A DNA stretch of 35,494 nucleotides, taken from the NCBI GenBank assembly GCA_009782285.1, contig WRJK01000021.1, forward strand, positions 1-35,494. Direction: 5' to 3'. Shown piece by piece: positions 16,768-25,039 of this stretch (position 1 is its first letter; each line of letters opens with the position of its first letter). Below the pieces are notes generated by a model. That model searched no databases. It worked only from the letters and a program-made list of their open reading frames with translations, and was not told the DNA's origin. The DNA is from Clostridiales bacterium. GTDB lineage: Bacteria > Bacillota > Clostridia > Peptostreptococcales > Anaerovoracaceae. The position numbers and the translations under genes are program-made.

Positions 16768-18057
16768 TTGCACGACTTGATAATTGTCGGCGGCGGCCCC
16801 GCCGGGTACCGCGCTGCAGAGCTGGCCGCTGGCGAAAACTTGAAAACTCTTCTGTTTGAAGAGCGGCGCTTGGGCGGAGTCTGCCTGAACGAGGGATGCA
16901 TCCCCTCGAAGGCTCTTCTTTTCTCAGCGAAACTGTACGACTACGCAAAGGGCGGAGCTGCCAGTTACGGCGTCACCTGCAACAGCGCAGCTATAGACTA
17001 CGCCGCCGCAGTGAGGCACAAGGACAAAGCAGTAGACCTGCTTGTGGGGAGCATCGAAACTTCGCTGACAAAAAAAGGGGTTGAGATCATCCGGGAAAGA
17101 GCCGCTATTCAGGGGCGGGACAAAGGCGTTTTCGTGGTGAATTCACATCGTGCCCCCAGCTTGCTCCTGTGCTCCGGTGCCACGCCAACGCTGCCACCAA
17201 TTGCCGGCATCGAATCTGCCATGACCAACCGGGAAATACTGGCTCTGACTGAAATCCCCGAAACGCTTGCCATTGTCGGCGGTGGTGCGGCAGGACTGGA
17301 AATGGCGAGCCTGTTCAATTCGGTCGGGTGCAAGGTGACTGTGTACGAGATGCTCGACAGGATAGCGGGCACCTTTGACCGGGAGATATCCGGGATGCTT
17401 CAGGGTATCTGCGAGCGGAGGGGCATCGTTTTCCACCTCAACGCAAAAGTTAATGGCATATCGGAGCTGAATGCGGACAAAGTCCTTGTAAGCATTGGTC
17501 GAAAACCGTCCACTGAAGGCCTCGGCCTTGAAAACATAAACGTGCATACCGAGCGCGGAGCCATTGTCACCGACGATTTCATGAAAACCAGCCAACCCGG
17601 CGTGTACGCCGCCGGAGACGTCAACGGCAAGTCTATGCTGGCTCACACCGCCTACCGCGAAGCCGAGGTCGCTATTAACAACATATGCGGCAAAAAAGAC
17701 ATGATGGACTACAGCGCCATCCCTTCCGTGATCTACACAAACCCCGAGGCCGCCGGCATCGGGGAGACGCTGGAATCGGCAATCGCCAAAGGCATTGAAG
17801 CACGCGAAACGAAGCTCCCAATGGGGTACTCAGGGCGCTACCTTGCCGAAAACGAGGGAATGGACGGCATTTGCAAGCTCGTCTGGGACAGAAACCGACT
17901 TGTCGGTGCACACATGCTTGGAAACCCTTGCAGCGAGGTGATTTCCACGCTGTCAGCTGTCATGCACACAAAAATGGGCGCCGAGCAGATAAAAAAAATC
18001 GTTTTCCCGCATCCGACCGTTGCAGAAATAGTTAAGGAGGCTGTCTACCATGCCTAA
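16768..18057 (+). CDS. Dihydrolipoamide dehydrogenase, E3
   Basis: A 429-residue FAD-dependent disulfide oxidoreductase that reoxidises the dihydrolipoyl arm using NAD+. It shows the FAD motif IIVGGGPAGYRAAE (6-19), the redox disulfide GGVCLNEGCIPSK (C39, C44), the NAD motif IVGGGAAGLEMASLF, the second FAD motif GVYAAGDVNG, and a C-terminal HPTVAEIV with the His of the His-Glu pair. It is about 30-40 residues shorter than typical E3s. It starts with TTG behind AAGGAGGTG. Its end overlaps the E1 start by eight bases, and the E1 ribosome-binding site (AAGGAGG) lies inside its coding sequence. Confidence 0.93.
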   Translation: MHDLIIVGGGPAGYRAAELAAGENLKTLLFEERRLGGVCLNEGCIPSKALLFSAKLYDYAKGGAASYGVTCNSAAIDYAAAVRHKDKAVDLLVGSIETSLTKKGVEIIRERAAIQGRDKGVFVVNSHRAPSLLLCSGATPTLPPIAGIESAMTNREILALTEIPETLAIVGGGAAGLEMASLFNSVGCKVTVYEMLDRIAGTFDREISGMLQGICERRGIVFHLNAKVNGISELNADKVLVSIGRKPSTEGLGLENINVHTERGAIVTDDFMKTSQPGVYAAGDVNGKSMLAHTAYREAEVAINNICGKKDMMDYSAIPSVIYTNPEAAGIGETLESAIAKGIEARETKLPMGYSGRYLAENEGMDGICKLVWDRNRLVGAHMLGNPCSEVISTLSAVMHTKMGAEQIKKIVFPHPTVAEIVKEAVYHA

Positions 18058-20506
18058 GTGCCAGTTTGTCGACCCGGCCAAAGCCAGGGCCAAAGGCGAA
18101 TTGAAGTTTGAAAGCATACCCCTCAACGCCTATCAGAAGCCCTTCGCGGAATCCGCATCCGCATATTCGGAAACGGATCTTCTGGGCATGTTCCACGACA
18201 TGCAGCTAATACGGGAATTCGAAGGGATGCTCTACTCCGTCCGCACCACCAAGCAATACAACGGCGTCGAGTACGTTTACACCGGCCCTGCCCACCTGTA
18301 CAGCGGCCAAGAAGCCGCCGCCGTTGGAATGGCTTACACATTGAGCAAAGACGACATCATATTCGGCTCCCACCGGTCTCACGGTGAGGTGCTGGCCAAA
18401 GGCTGCGCAGCCATAAAAAACTTGGATGAAAAAACTCTTTACGGCATTATGGAAGGTTTTATCGGGGGGGCTGCGCTGGCACGCGTTGAAAACGTCAATA
18501 AAAGCGGCGACGTGCGGGATCTTGCCCTTGACTTCCTCTTGTATGGTTTCATGGCAGAGCTGTTCGGCCGCGACAACGGCTTTGCCCGGGGCCTTGGCAA
18601 CTCCATGCACGTCTTCTTCACCCCGTTTGGCATATACCCAAACAACGCCATCGTCGGCGGTTCTGCGGGCATCGCAGCCGGGGCTGGCCTGTTCAAGCGC
18701 GTGAACTCGAAGCCAGGCATGGTTGTATGCAACATCGGCGACGCGGCGCTGGGCTGCGGCCCGGTTTGGGAGGCTCTGAACTTCGCCGCCCAAGATCAGT
18801 TCACCAAACTTTGGGACGAAGGACATAATGGAGGGCTTCCCATCCTGTTCAATTTCCTGAACAACCACTACGGCATGGGAGGGCAGACTTCAGGGGAGAC
18901 GATGGCTTACGGCGTTTTGGCCCGGGTCGGCGCAGGCATAAGCCCGACGCAGCTTTTCAGCGAGCGCATCGACGGCTACAACGTGTTCGCCGTCATCGAC
19001 GCCTTTGAAAGGAAGCGCAAGGTAGTCACGGAAGGTAACGGCCCGGTTCTGCTCGACACTGTCACCTACCGTTTCGTCGGCCACAGCGCTACCGACGCCT
19101 CCACCTACCGCACCAAAGAGGAAATCGAGGCATGGCAGGCAATCGATTCGATAATAACGTTCAAAGACGGCCTAATGATGCACAGCAAGTGCGAAGCTGT
19201 TGAAAACAACATACGGGAGCGGGTAACCAAAATCATGAAGCTCGCCATTGATGAAGGCATTTCACCCCGCGTGGATCTTTCACGAAACCCAGATGGCATA
19301 AGGCAGTACATGTTCTCCAGAAAAACAGTGGAGAAATACGACAGCCGCACTCCTGACGTGGCGGCCCCCATAGAAGGCAACAGCCGCCTTGCGAAGCTCG
19401 CCGGCAAAAGCCGCTTCGCATTTGACCCAAGCGGCAATCCCGTGTCAAAAATCAAGCAATTCAACGTGCGCGATGCCCTGTTCGAAGCCATCATTGGCAA
19501 GTTCTACGCGGATCCCACGCTCATCGCGTTCGGTGAAGACAACCGCGACTGGGGCGGAGCCTTTGGGGTCTACGGAGGCCTGACCGAATCCATTCCGTAC
19601 CATCGGTTTTTCAACGCTCCAATATCCGAAGGAACCATAGTCGCAGCCGCAGTGGGCTACGCTCTCTGCGGCGGCAGGGCCATCCCGGAACTGATGTACT
19701 GCGACTTCCTTGGCCGCGCCGGGGACGAGGTGTTCAACCAGTTATCCAAATGGCAGGCTATGAGCGCAGGAGCGCTGCAGATGCCAGTGGTGCTCAGGGT
19801 ATCGCTGGGATCGAAATACGGTGCGCAGCACGCCCAGGACTGGACGTCACTGGCAGCACACGTCCCAGGCCTTTCGGTGGTGTTCCCCGCCACGCCTTAT
19901 GACGCCAAGGGCCTGATGAACGCCGCCCTTTCCGGCAGCGATCCCGTGGTCTTCTTTGAAAGCCAGAAGCTCTACGACACAGGTGAATTGTTCCACGAAG
20001 GCGGCGTACCGGCAGGGTACTACGAGGTGGCCATTGGCGAGCCTGACGTCAAGCGAACCGGCAGCGACGTGACGATCCTCACCGTTGGGGCATCCCTTTA
20101 CGCCGGCATCGGTGCCGCTGACTTGCTTAAAGAAAAGTTCAGCATGTCAGCCGAGGTCATCGACGCAAGAAGCCTTGTGCCTTTCAATTACGAAAAGGTG
20201 GTGGCGTCGGTTAAAAAAACCGGCAGGATTGTGCTGGTCAGCGACGCCTGCGAGCGTGGAGCGCACATCAACGATTTTGCGCGGAACATTACAGAGTTGT
20301 GCTTCAACTGGCTGGACGCACCGCCTGTGGCAGTCGCTGCGCCCAACGTGATCTGCCCATGCCCCGAGCTGGAGGACTATTACTACCCGCAAGCCGGATG
20401 GATACTGGACGCAATACACGAAAAAATAGTCCCGCTGCCTGGCTATGCAGCAAAAATGAACTTCACAAACGTCGAGAAGATGAGGAGAGAGAGGTTGGGG
20501 ATATGA
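18050..20506 (+). CDS. Fused alpha-beta E1 of a thiamine-diphosphate 2-oxoacid/acetoin dehydrogenase
   Basis: An 818-residue single-chain E1. The alpha half (about 40-410) has the ThDP site in NIGDAALGCGPVWEALNFAA (228-247) followed by NFLNN (NN 271-272), and the conserved His of RFVGHSATDASTYR (H345). A linker of about 50 residues leads to the beta half (about 468-800), with FGEDNRDWGGAFGVYGGL (494-511), the ThDP-activating Glu in NAPISEGTI (E527), and the typical AEVIDARSLVPFNYE. In most Firmicutes alpha and beta are separate genes; fused forms are known in some lineages. The 3' end overlaps the next gene by ATGA. Candidate substrates are a 2-oxoacid or an acetoin-like ketol. The position beside hexitol-phosphate enzymes does not resolve this. 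Confidence 0.92.
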   Translation: MPKCQFVDPAKARAKGELKFESIPLNAYQKPFAESASAYSETDLLGMFHDMQLIREFEGMLYSVRTTKQYNGVEYVYTGPAHLYSGQEAAAVGMAYTLSKDDIIFGSHRSHGEVLAKGCAAIKNLDEKTLYGIMEGFIGGAALARVENVNKSGDVRDLALDFLLYGFMAELFGRDNGFARGLGNSMHVFFTPFGIYPNNAIVGGSAGIAAGAGLFKRVNSKPGMVVCNIGDAALGCGPVWEALNFAAQDQFTKLWDEGHNGGLPILFNFLNNHYGMGGQTSGETMAYGVLARVGAGISPTQLFSERIDGYNVFAVIDAFERKRKVVTEGNGPVLLDTVTYRFVGHSATDASTYRTKEEIEAWQAIDSIITFKDGLMMHSKCEAVENNIRERVTKIMKLAIDEGISPRVDLSRNPDGIRQYMFSRKTVEKYDSRTPDVAAPIEGNSRLAKLAGKSRFAFDPSGNPVSKIKQFNVRDALFEAIIGKFYADPTLIAFGEDNRDWGGAFGVYGGLTESIPYHRFFNAPISEGTIVAAAVGYALCGGRAIPELMYCDFLGRAGDEVFNQLSKWQAMSAGALQMPVVLRVSLGSKYGAQHAQDWTSLAAHVPGLSVVFPATPYDAKGLMNAALSGSDPVVFFESQKLYDTGELFHEGGVPAGYYEVAIGEPDVKRTGSDVTILTVGASLYAGIGAADLLKEKFSMSAEVIDARSLVPFNYEKVVASVKKTGRIVLVSDACERGAHINDFARNITELCFNWLDAPPVAVAAPNVICPCPELEDYYYPQAGWILDAIHEKIVPLPGYAAKMNFTNVEKMRRERLGI

Positions 20507-21765
20507 GAACGGCTGCCGTGAGGCTTTACGGCAAAGGCGACTTGCGGCTCGAGTCTTTTGAGCTTCCGCCTGTCAAGGACGATGAAATACTGGCGAAAAT
20601 CGTTTCGGACAGCATATGCATGTCCACTTACAAGGCGGCCAAACTGGGAGCGGACCACAAGCGAGTCCCAAACAGCGTTGCCCAAAACCCCACTATCATC
20701 GGCCATGAGTTCTGCGGAGAGCTATTAGAGGTGGGCGCGAAATGGAAGGGGCGGTTCGAGGCTGGAGGCAAATTCTCCATCCAGCCGGCTCTGAACATCC
20801 CCGGAAACGTTCACGCCGCCCCAGGCTACAGCTTCCCATACATCGGCGGCAGCGCCACCTATGTTGTAATCCCTTCAGTCGTCACGGAGCTTGGATGTTT
20901 GCTCCCTTACAACGGCGAGTCTTTTTACCTCGGTTCGCTGGCGGAGCCCATGAGCTGCATAATTGGCGGCTTTCACGCAAACTACCACACCACCCCCGGC
21001 AGCTACGAACACAGGATGGGCATAGCGCACGGCGGCAAAATGGCGCTCTTGGCCGGCGCCGGCCCTATGGGGCTGGGTGCCATAGACTACGCGCTGCACA
21101 GCAGCCGACGGCCGTCGCTGCTCGCTGTCACCGACATCGACCAGGCCCGGCTCGACCGTGCTGCGTCCCTGTTCACAACAGCCGAGGCGAAGAAATGCGG
21201 CGTAGGCCTCGTGTACTTGAAAGCACCCGGCGCTGATGAGCTGATGAAACTGTCAGGCGGCACAGGGTTTGACGACGTATTTGTATATGCGCCGATCGCT
21301 TCCGTCGCAGAGCAAGCGGACTCGATCTTGGCCTTTGACGGCTGCCTCAACTTCTTTGCCGGGCCCCAAGACCCTGCATTCGGCGCGAAACTCAACTACT
21401 ACAACGTTCACTACAACGCCACCCACGTATCAGGCAACAGCGGCGGCAACACCGCTGACATGCTTGAAAGCCTTGAGATGACGGCTGTGGGCAAAATCGA
21501 TCCCTCCTGCATGGTAACCCATGTGGGCGGTCTTGACGCTGTTGTCGGCGCAACGTTGAACCTGCCTGGCATCCCTGGTGGCAAGAAGCTGATCTACAAC
21601 CACATATCGATGCCGCTGACAGCCATCGCCGATTTTGCCGGTTCAACCGACCCCCTGTTCGACGGCCTTGCCAATCGCATGAAAAACGGCCTTTGGACCG
21701 CTGATTGCGAGAAGTACCTGCTGGAGCACGGGAAGCCTCTTGAAGTGCCGGAGGTGGCGCGATGA
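20503..21765 (+). CDS. sorE: L-sorbose-1-phosphate reductase-like zinc dehydrogenase (SorE family)
   Basis: A 420-residue medium-chain zinc-dependent dehydrogenase. The N-terminus MRTAAVRLYGKGDLRLESFE, the zinc ligands C39, H68 and E69 (IIGHEFCGELLEVG), the segment APGYSFPYIGGSATYVVIP and AEPMSCIIGGFHANYH strongly resemble Klebsiella SorE, which reduces L-sorbose-1-phosphate to D-glucitol-6-phosphate. The coenzyme fold contains LLAGAGPMGLGAIDYAL. An open frame continues upstream to 20299 inside E1, but the ATG at 20503 is chosen because it gives the family N-terminus and the four-base ATGA coupling with E1. It lacks the usual structural-zinc Cys cluster. No sorbose PTS or SorC regulator is visible, so the substrate may be a related ketose or alditol phosphate. 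Confidence 0.87.
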   Translation: MRTAAVRLYGKGDLRLESFELPPVKDDEILAKIVSDSICMSTYKAAKLGADHKRVPNSVAQNPTIIGHEFCGELLEVGAKWKGRFEAGGKFSIQPALNIPGNVHAAPGYSFPYIGGSATYVVIPSVVTELGCLLPYNGESFYLGSLAEPMSCIIGGFHANYHTTPGSYEHRMGIAHGGKMALLAGAGPMGLGAIDYALHSSRRPSLLAVTDIDQARLDRAASLFTTAEAKKCGVGLVYLKAPGADELMKLSGGTGFDDVFVYAPIASVAEQADSILAFDGCLNFFAGPQDPAFGAKLNYYNVHYNATHVSGNSGGNTADMLESLEMTAVGKIDPSCMVTHVGGLDAVVGATLNLPGIPGGKKLIYNHISMPLTAIADFAGSTDPLFDGLANRMKNGLWTADCEKYLLEHGKPLEVPEVAR

Positions 21766-22922
21766 CAACGAAGACAGCCGTAATGTACGGCGCAGGGAAC
21801 ATTGGGCGCGGCTTTATCGGGCAGCTGCTTTTCGAATCGGGCTACCACACGGTCTTTGTCGATGTCAACGAGGAAGCCGTGGCTGCAATCAACGAAAGAC
21901 GCTCCTACCCCCTCTGCATTGTGGCAGGCGATTCCCGCACAGACATTGAGATAAAGAACGTTGAAGCTGTAAACGGCCACGACCCGGATACAGTCGCCGC
22001 CGCCATATCGGGCGCTGACCTCATGGCGACGGCAGTGGGCGCGAAGGCCCTGCCGCTCGTCGCAGCGCCGATAGCTGCCGGGCTTGCTCGCCGTTTCGAG
22101 CGCGGGGCGGCGGCTTTGGACATTTTGATATGCGAAAACCTCAAGGACGCGGAACGCGTCCTGCGAGGGTTGATTCTGCACCAGCTGCCTGCGCATGCGC
22201 ACAAGTGGTTTTTTGAGCGAGTCGGGCTGGTCGAGACCTCAATAGGCCGCATGGTCCCAATCCAGACGCCTGAAATGCAGTGCGGCGATCCTATGCGCAT
22301 CTGCGTGGAAGCCTACGCATCCCTTCCGGTAGACAGCTCTGCCTTCAAGGCGGGCATCCCTGAGCTGGCGCGGATCGAGCCTTTTTCGCCTTTTTCGTTT
22401 TACGTGGAGCGAAAACTGTACATTCACAACATGGGCCATGCGCTCACGGCGTACTGCGGTGACTACTTGGGCTGCACGTACATATGGCAGTCTATTGAAA
22501 CACCGGGGGTCAGGGACGTGGTGCGGGCTGCTATGGTTTCTGCCGCCGATGCCCTGGCTCAAAAGTACGGAATGGGCAGACAGCCGTTGCACAACCACGT
22601 TGACGACCTCATCAGCCGCTTTGGGAACCGCCAGCTTGGGGACACGGTGTACCGCGTGGGGCGGGACCTTGTCCGGAAGCTGGCGCGAGAAGACCGCATG
22701 GTAGGCGCATTGAGGCTTTGTGAAAACGAAAGCACTGACACAAGAGGCATTTTGCTAGGCATAGCTCTGGCACTGCGTTTTTCTAGCAGTGACCTTTCCA
22801 TGCCACCGGAGGATGCGTTAACAGGCATTTGCGGCATCGGCGAGTGCGAACCCAGCCATGCAGAAATTCTGAGGCTGCACAAGCTGGCACTTGACGAAAC
22901 CCTGCAGTTTATTCCAAATTGA
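21762..22922 (+). CDS. mtlD: Mannitol-1-phosphate 5-dehydrogenase-like (polyol-phosphate dehydrogenase)
   Basis: A 386-residue member of the long-chain mannitol dehydrogenase family. It has the NAD motif YGAGNIGRGFIGQLLFESGY (residues 9-28), CENLKDA, VGLVETSIGRMVP, and the catalytic Lys/Asn/His segment ERKLYIHNMGHAL (about 208-220). The length matches bacterial MtlD, which interconverts mannitol-1-phosphate and fructose-6-phosphate. The start overlaps the SorE-like stop by ATGA. Paired with SorE it could convert a hexitol-phosphate to fructose-6-phosphate, the role SorD plays in the classic sor operon. The stop overlaps the convergent ABC permease gene by 14 bases. Confidence 0.9.
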   Translation: MTTKTAVMYGAGNIGRGFIGQLLFESGYHTVFVDVNEEAVAAINERRSYPLCIVAGDSRTDIEIKNVEAVNGHDPDTVAAAISGADLMATAVGAKALPLVAAPIAAGLARRFERGAAALDILICENLKDAERVLRGLILHQLPAHAHKWFFERVGLVETSIGRMVPIQTPEMQCGDPMRICVEAYASLPVDSSAFKAGIPELARIEPFSPFSFYVERKLYIHNMGHALTAYCGDYLGCTYIWQSIETPGVRDVVRAAMVSAADALAQKYGMGRQPLHNHVDDLISRFGNRQLGDTVYRVGRDLVRKLAREDRMVGALRLCENESTDTRGILLGIALALRFSSSDLSMPPEDALTGICGIGECEPSHAEILRLHKLALDETLQFIPN

Positions 22923-23733
22923 GCTTGTTCTTCAAAATCCACGTCGTCCCAAAGAACATTGCTGCTGCCAAAGCCAAGTTGTATATGAGGGCAATCCAGA
23001 GCATTTCAGTTGTCAACGCCACCGCTTGCGATGTTTTAGCCGGGCTTAACCCATACGCTATCTCAAACCCGTCGTTGGCCGTCACTGCAAATTCCATAAA
23101 GCTCGGCACCATGCCGCTCAATGCAACCGTGAAGATAATTTGGACGGCGATCGAGGCAACAATGAATACTGCGATTGAGGACAGCACCCTGTGCTTGCTC
23201 AATGACGGCAATTGCCCAATGGCTAGCGAAAGGTATACCTGCAGCACAAACTGGACAAACTGAGCAGCTCCAACCGAAAACGCCAGCAGCACCAGCAACG
23301 GCGAGATCGAATTTTCTGCAAGGAATTCAACCGCCTGACTGATCGCGTCGGCAATTCCGTTTATGTCGATTAGGCTTCTGCCGGCAATCATCCCCGAAGC
23401 TGCGCCGACGATTGTGGAAAGAATGCTCCAGAGGCATGCTGTAACCAGCTTGGACGCTACAAGCGTGGCTTGATGCACGGGCAGGGTAAACATCAGGTAC
23501 CCTTCGTCCTTGAGCAGGTTGCGGTAAAACCGCTGGATGAGCAACACGACGGTGACGACGATGAGCGCCCCGTAAAGCATTACAAGCAGGAACATAATGA
23601 TTCCTTTGAGTACGTCGAGATTGCTTTGCAAGGTGAAACTTGCGGCAACTGCTACTGCGAGCAGCCCCAAGTACAGCGGCAGGAAGACCCTGCTCGTGGC
23701 TTGTATCTCGTATTTCAACAGCTTCCCTAACAT
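22909..23733 (-). CDS. ABC-2 type transporter permease partner of YtrB-like ATPase
   Basis: A 274-residue membrane protein with about six hydrophobic segments: around 17-34, 43-64, 91-115, 143-170, 186-210 and 243-262. It starts MLGKLLKYEIQATSRVFLPL, a pattern common among permeases of the bacitracin/Ytr type. The segment FYRNLLKDEGYLMFTLPV is typical of permeases linked to YtrA regulators. It overlaps the ATPase gene by seven bases. The exported or sensed compound is unknown; such systems often respond to cell-wall antibiotics. Confidence 0.8.
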   Translation of the reverse strand: MLGKLLKYEIQATSRVFLPLYLGLLAVAVAASFTLQSNLDVLKGIIMFLLVMLYGALIVVTVVLLIQRFYRNLLKDEGYLMFTLPVHQATLVASKLVTACLWSILSTIVGAASGMIAGRSLIDINGIADAISQAVEFLAENSISPLLVLLAFSVGAAQFVQFVLQVYLSLAIGQLPSLSKHRVLSSIAVFIVASIAVQIIFTVALSGMVPSFMEFAVTANDGFEIAYGLSPAKTSQAVALTTEMLWIALIYNLALAAAMFFGTTWILKNKLNLE

Positions 23734-24422
23734 TTGAAGACCTCCCTGAACAATTCGTCGATTGAACAGCCCTTTTCCTCCCTGATGTCGTCCACCGGAC
23801 CTTGGAGGGCTATTTTCCCTTTGTTTAAAAAAACCACGCTGTCGAATATCCGTTCCACGTCCTGAATCAGGTGAGTCGACAAGAGGATGGTAGCGCTTGC
23901 TGAATAATTCCTGATAATCGTGTTGATGATATAGTCCCTTGCAGCCGGGTCGACGCCACCAATAGGCTCATCGAGGAGGTAGAGCTCCGCTTCCCTGGCC
24001 ATGACGAGTATGAGCTGGACTTTCTCCTTGTTGCCTTTCGAAAGGGACGACAATTTGGCATTTTGAGGCAGCCCGAGAGCCTGCAGCATGTCAATCGCTT
24101 TTTCACGGCTGAAATTTGCATAAAAGTCTGCAAAGAAGGCCACGATGTCCTTAACCTTCATCCACTCGTTCAAATAGGTACGCTCCGGCAGGTAAGCGAC
24201 GATTTTCTTGCTGTGTACGCCCGGACTGCCCCCAGCGATGCTGATGCTTCCCGACGTGGGGGACAAAAGCCCGTTTGCCAGTTTGAGCAGCGTCGTTTTC
24301 CCGCTCCCGTTCGGACCTAGGAGCCCGACGATTTTTCCCTTTTCAAGCTGAAGGTTAACGCTGTCCAAAGCCTTGCAAGCTCCGTAATTTTTTGTAATGT
24401 TGCTACATTCCAGTATAAACAT
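23727..24422 (-). CDS. ABC transporter ATP-binding protein (YtrB-like)
   Basis: A 231-residue ABC ATPase. Walker A is LLGPNGSGKTTLLKLANG, the signature is LSKGNKEKVQL (degenerate: LSKGN in place of LSGGQ, common in this subfamily), Walker B is ELYLLDEPIGGVDPAARD, and the switch His is in LLSTHLIQDV. It starts at 24422 inside the 3' end of the GntR gene (20-base overlap) and ends overlapping the permease start, so the three genes form a tightly coupled operon. Confidence 0.93.
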   Translation of the reverse strand: MFILECSNITKNYGACKALDSVNLQLEKGKIVGLLGPNGSGKTTLLKLANGLLSPTSGSISIAGGSPGVHSKKIVAYLPERTYLNEWMKVKDIVAFFADFYANFSREKAIDMLQALGLPQNAKLSSLSKGNKEKVQLILVMAREAELYLLDEPIGGVDPAARDYIINTIIRNYSASATILLSTHLIQDVERIFDSVVFLNKGKIALQGPVDDIREEKGCSIDELFREVFKC

Positions 24423-24795
24423 TGGCGTTTTCTCCTTTACCTACTTCATGCTGCACGAGAGCCAGTATGATGTTGCCTGAAAACCCCATTTGCTTCATGC
24501 TGGCCAGAAAATTCTCAACATATTTTTTCGCTAGTTCATCTTTTATTTGATTAATCAATTCCGTGTCCTCCGTTACGTATTTTCCGTTTGTCCTGTTTGT
24601 TGAAAGCAAGCCCTCGTCTTCAAGCCTGCTTAATGCGCGCTGCATAGTGTTGGGGTTGACGCCTGTCTGTTCTGCCAAGTCCCTGACAGAATCAATCCTT
24701 TTACCGGGGGCGTACTCCCCCGAAACGATGCCCAGCTTCACTTTGTCTGCAATTTGAAGGTACAGCGGGGCATTGTTGTCAAGTTTCCATTGCAT
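24403..24795 (-). CDS. GntR-family repressor, YtrA subfamily
   Basis: A 130-residue regulator with a winged-helix DNA-binding domain (about 10-75). It has PLYLQIADKVKLGIVSGEY, RIDSVRDLAEQTGVNPNTMQRAL and LEDEGLLSTNRTNGKYV, followed by a short helical dimerisation tail, the hallmark of the YtrA subfamily. It is the first gene of the regulator-ATPase-permease operon and most likely represses its own promoter. The ATG at 24795 has an AAGGAAG site. Confidence 0.92.
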   Translation of the reverse strand: MQWKLDNNAPLYLQIADKVKLGIVSGEYAPGKRIDSVRDLAEQTGVNPNTMQRALSRLEDEGLLSTNRTNGKYVTEDTELINQIKDELAKKYVENFLASMKQMGFSGNIILALVQHEVGKGENANVYTGM

Positions 24796-24863
24796 ACGTT
24801 AACTTCCTTTCTGTGTAAGCGGGTTCAGTGCCGCAAGCAATGCGTTTGTATGGCTGTGTTACT

Positions 24864-24881
24864 GTATTACTTATCTAGTAC
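24864..24881 (-). promoter_or_regulatory. Imperfect palindrome overlapping the transcription start (probable YtrA-type operator)
   Basis: GTATTACTTATCTAGTAC matches its own reverse complement at 12 of 18 positions (GTA..TA....TA..TAC pattern). It starts directly downstream of the -10 box and spans the predicted start site, an ideal place for repression by the GntR protein encoded immediately downstream. Binding is inferred, not shown. Confidence 0.5.
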
Positions 24882-24882
24882 A

Positions 24883-24911
24883 ATGATACTATGGCTTTTT
24901 TGCTTTGTCAA
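24883..24911 (-). promoter_or_regulatory. Promoter of the GntR-ABC operon
   Basis: The minus strand carries a perfect TTGACA (24906-24911), a 17-base spacer and TATCAT (24883-24888). The predicted start falls near 24876, leaving a leader of about 80 bases before the ATG at 24795. Confidence 0.78.
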
Positions 24912-24966
24912 CTCTTTTTTGAAATAATTCTTCAATCCTCGAAAGAACGCGTGTTTTTGAGTTCCC

Positions 24967-24995
24967 TTGACGGTTTCCCCTTTAGCGGATATAAT
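24967..24995 (+). promoter_or_regulatory. Promoter of the DUF4261-like gene
   Basis: TTGACG (24967-24972), a 17-base spacer and a perfect TATAAT (24990-24995), 44 bases before the ATG at 25040. It is divergent from the GntR-ABC promoter, with 55 bases between the two -35 boxes. Confidence 0.8.
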
Positions 24996-25039
24996 AGTAT
25001 GCGGAGGCTTAAGGCGTCAGAAGGAGGGTATTCGTTTCC

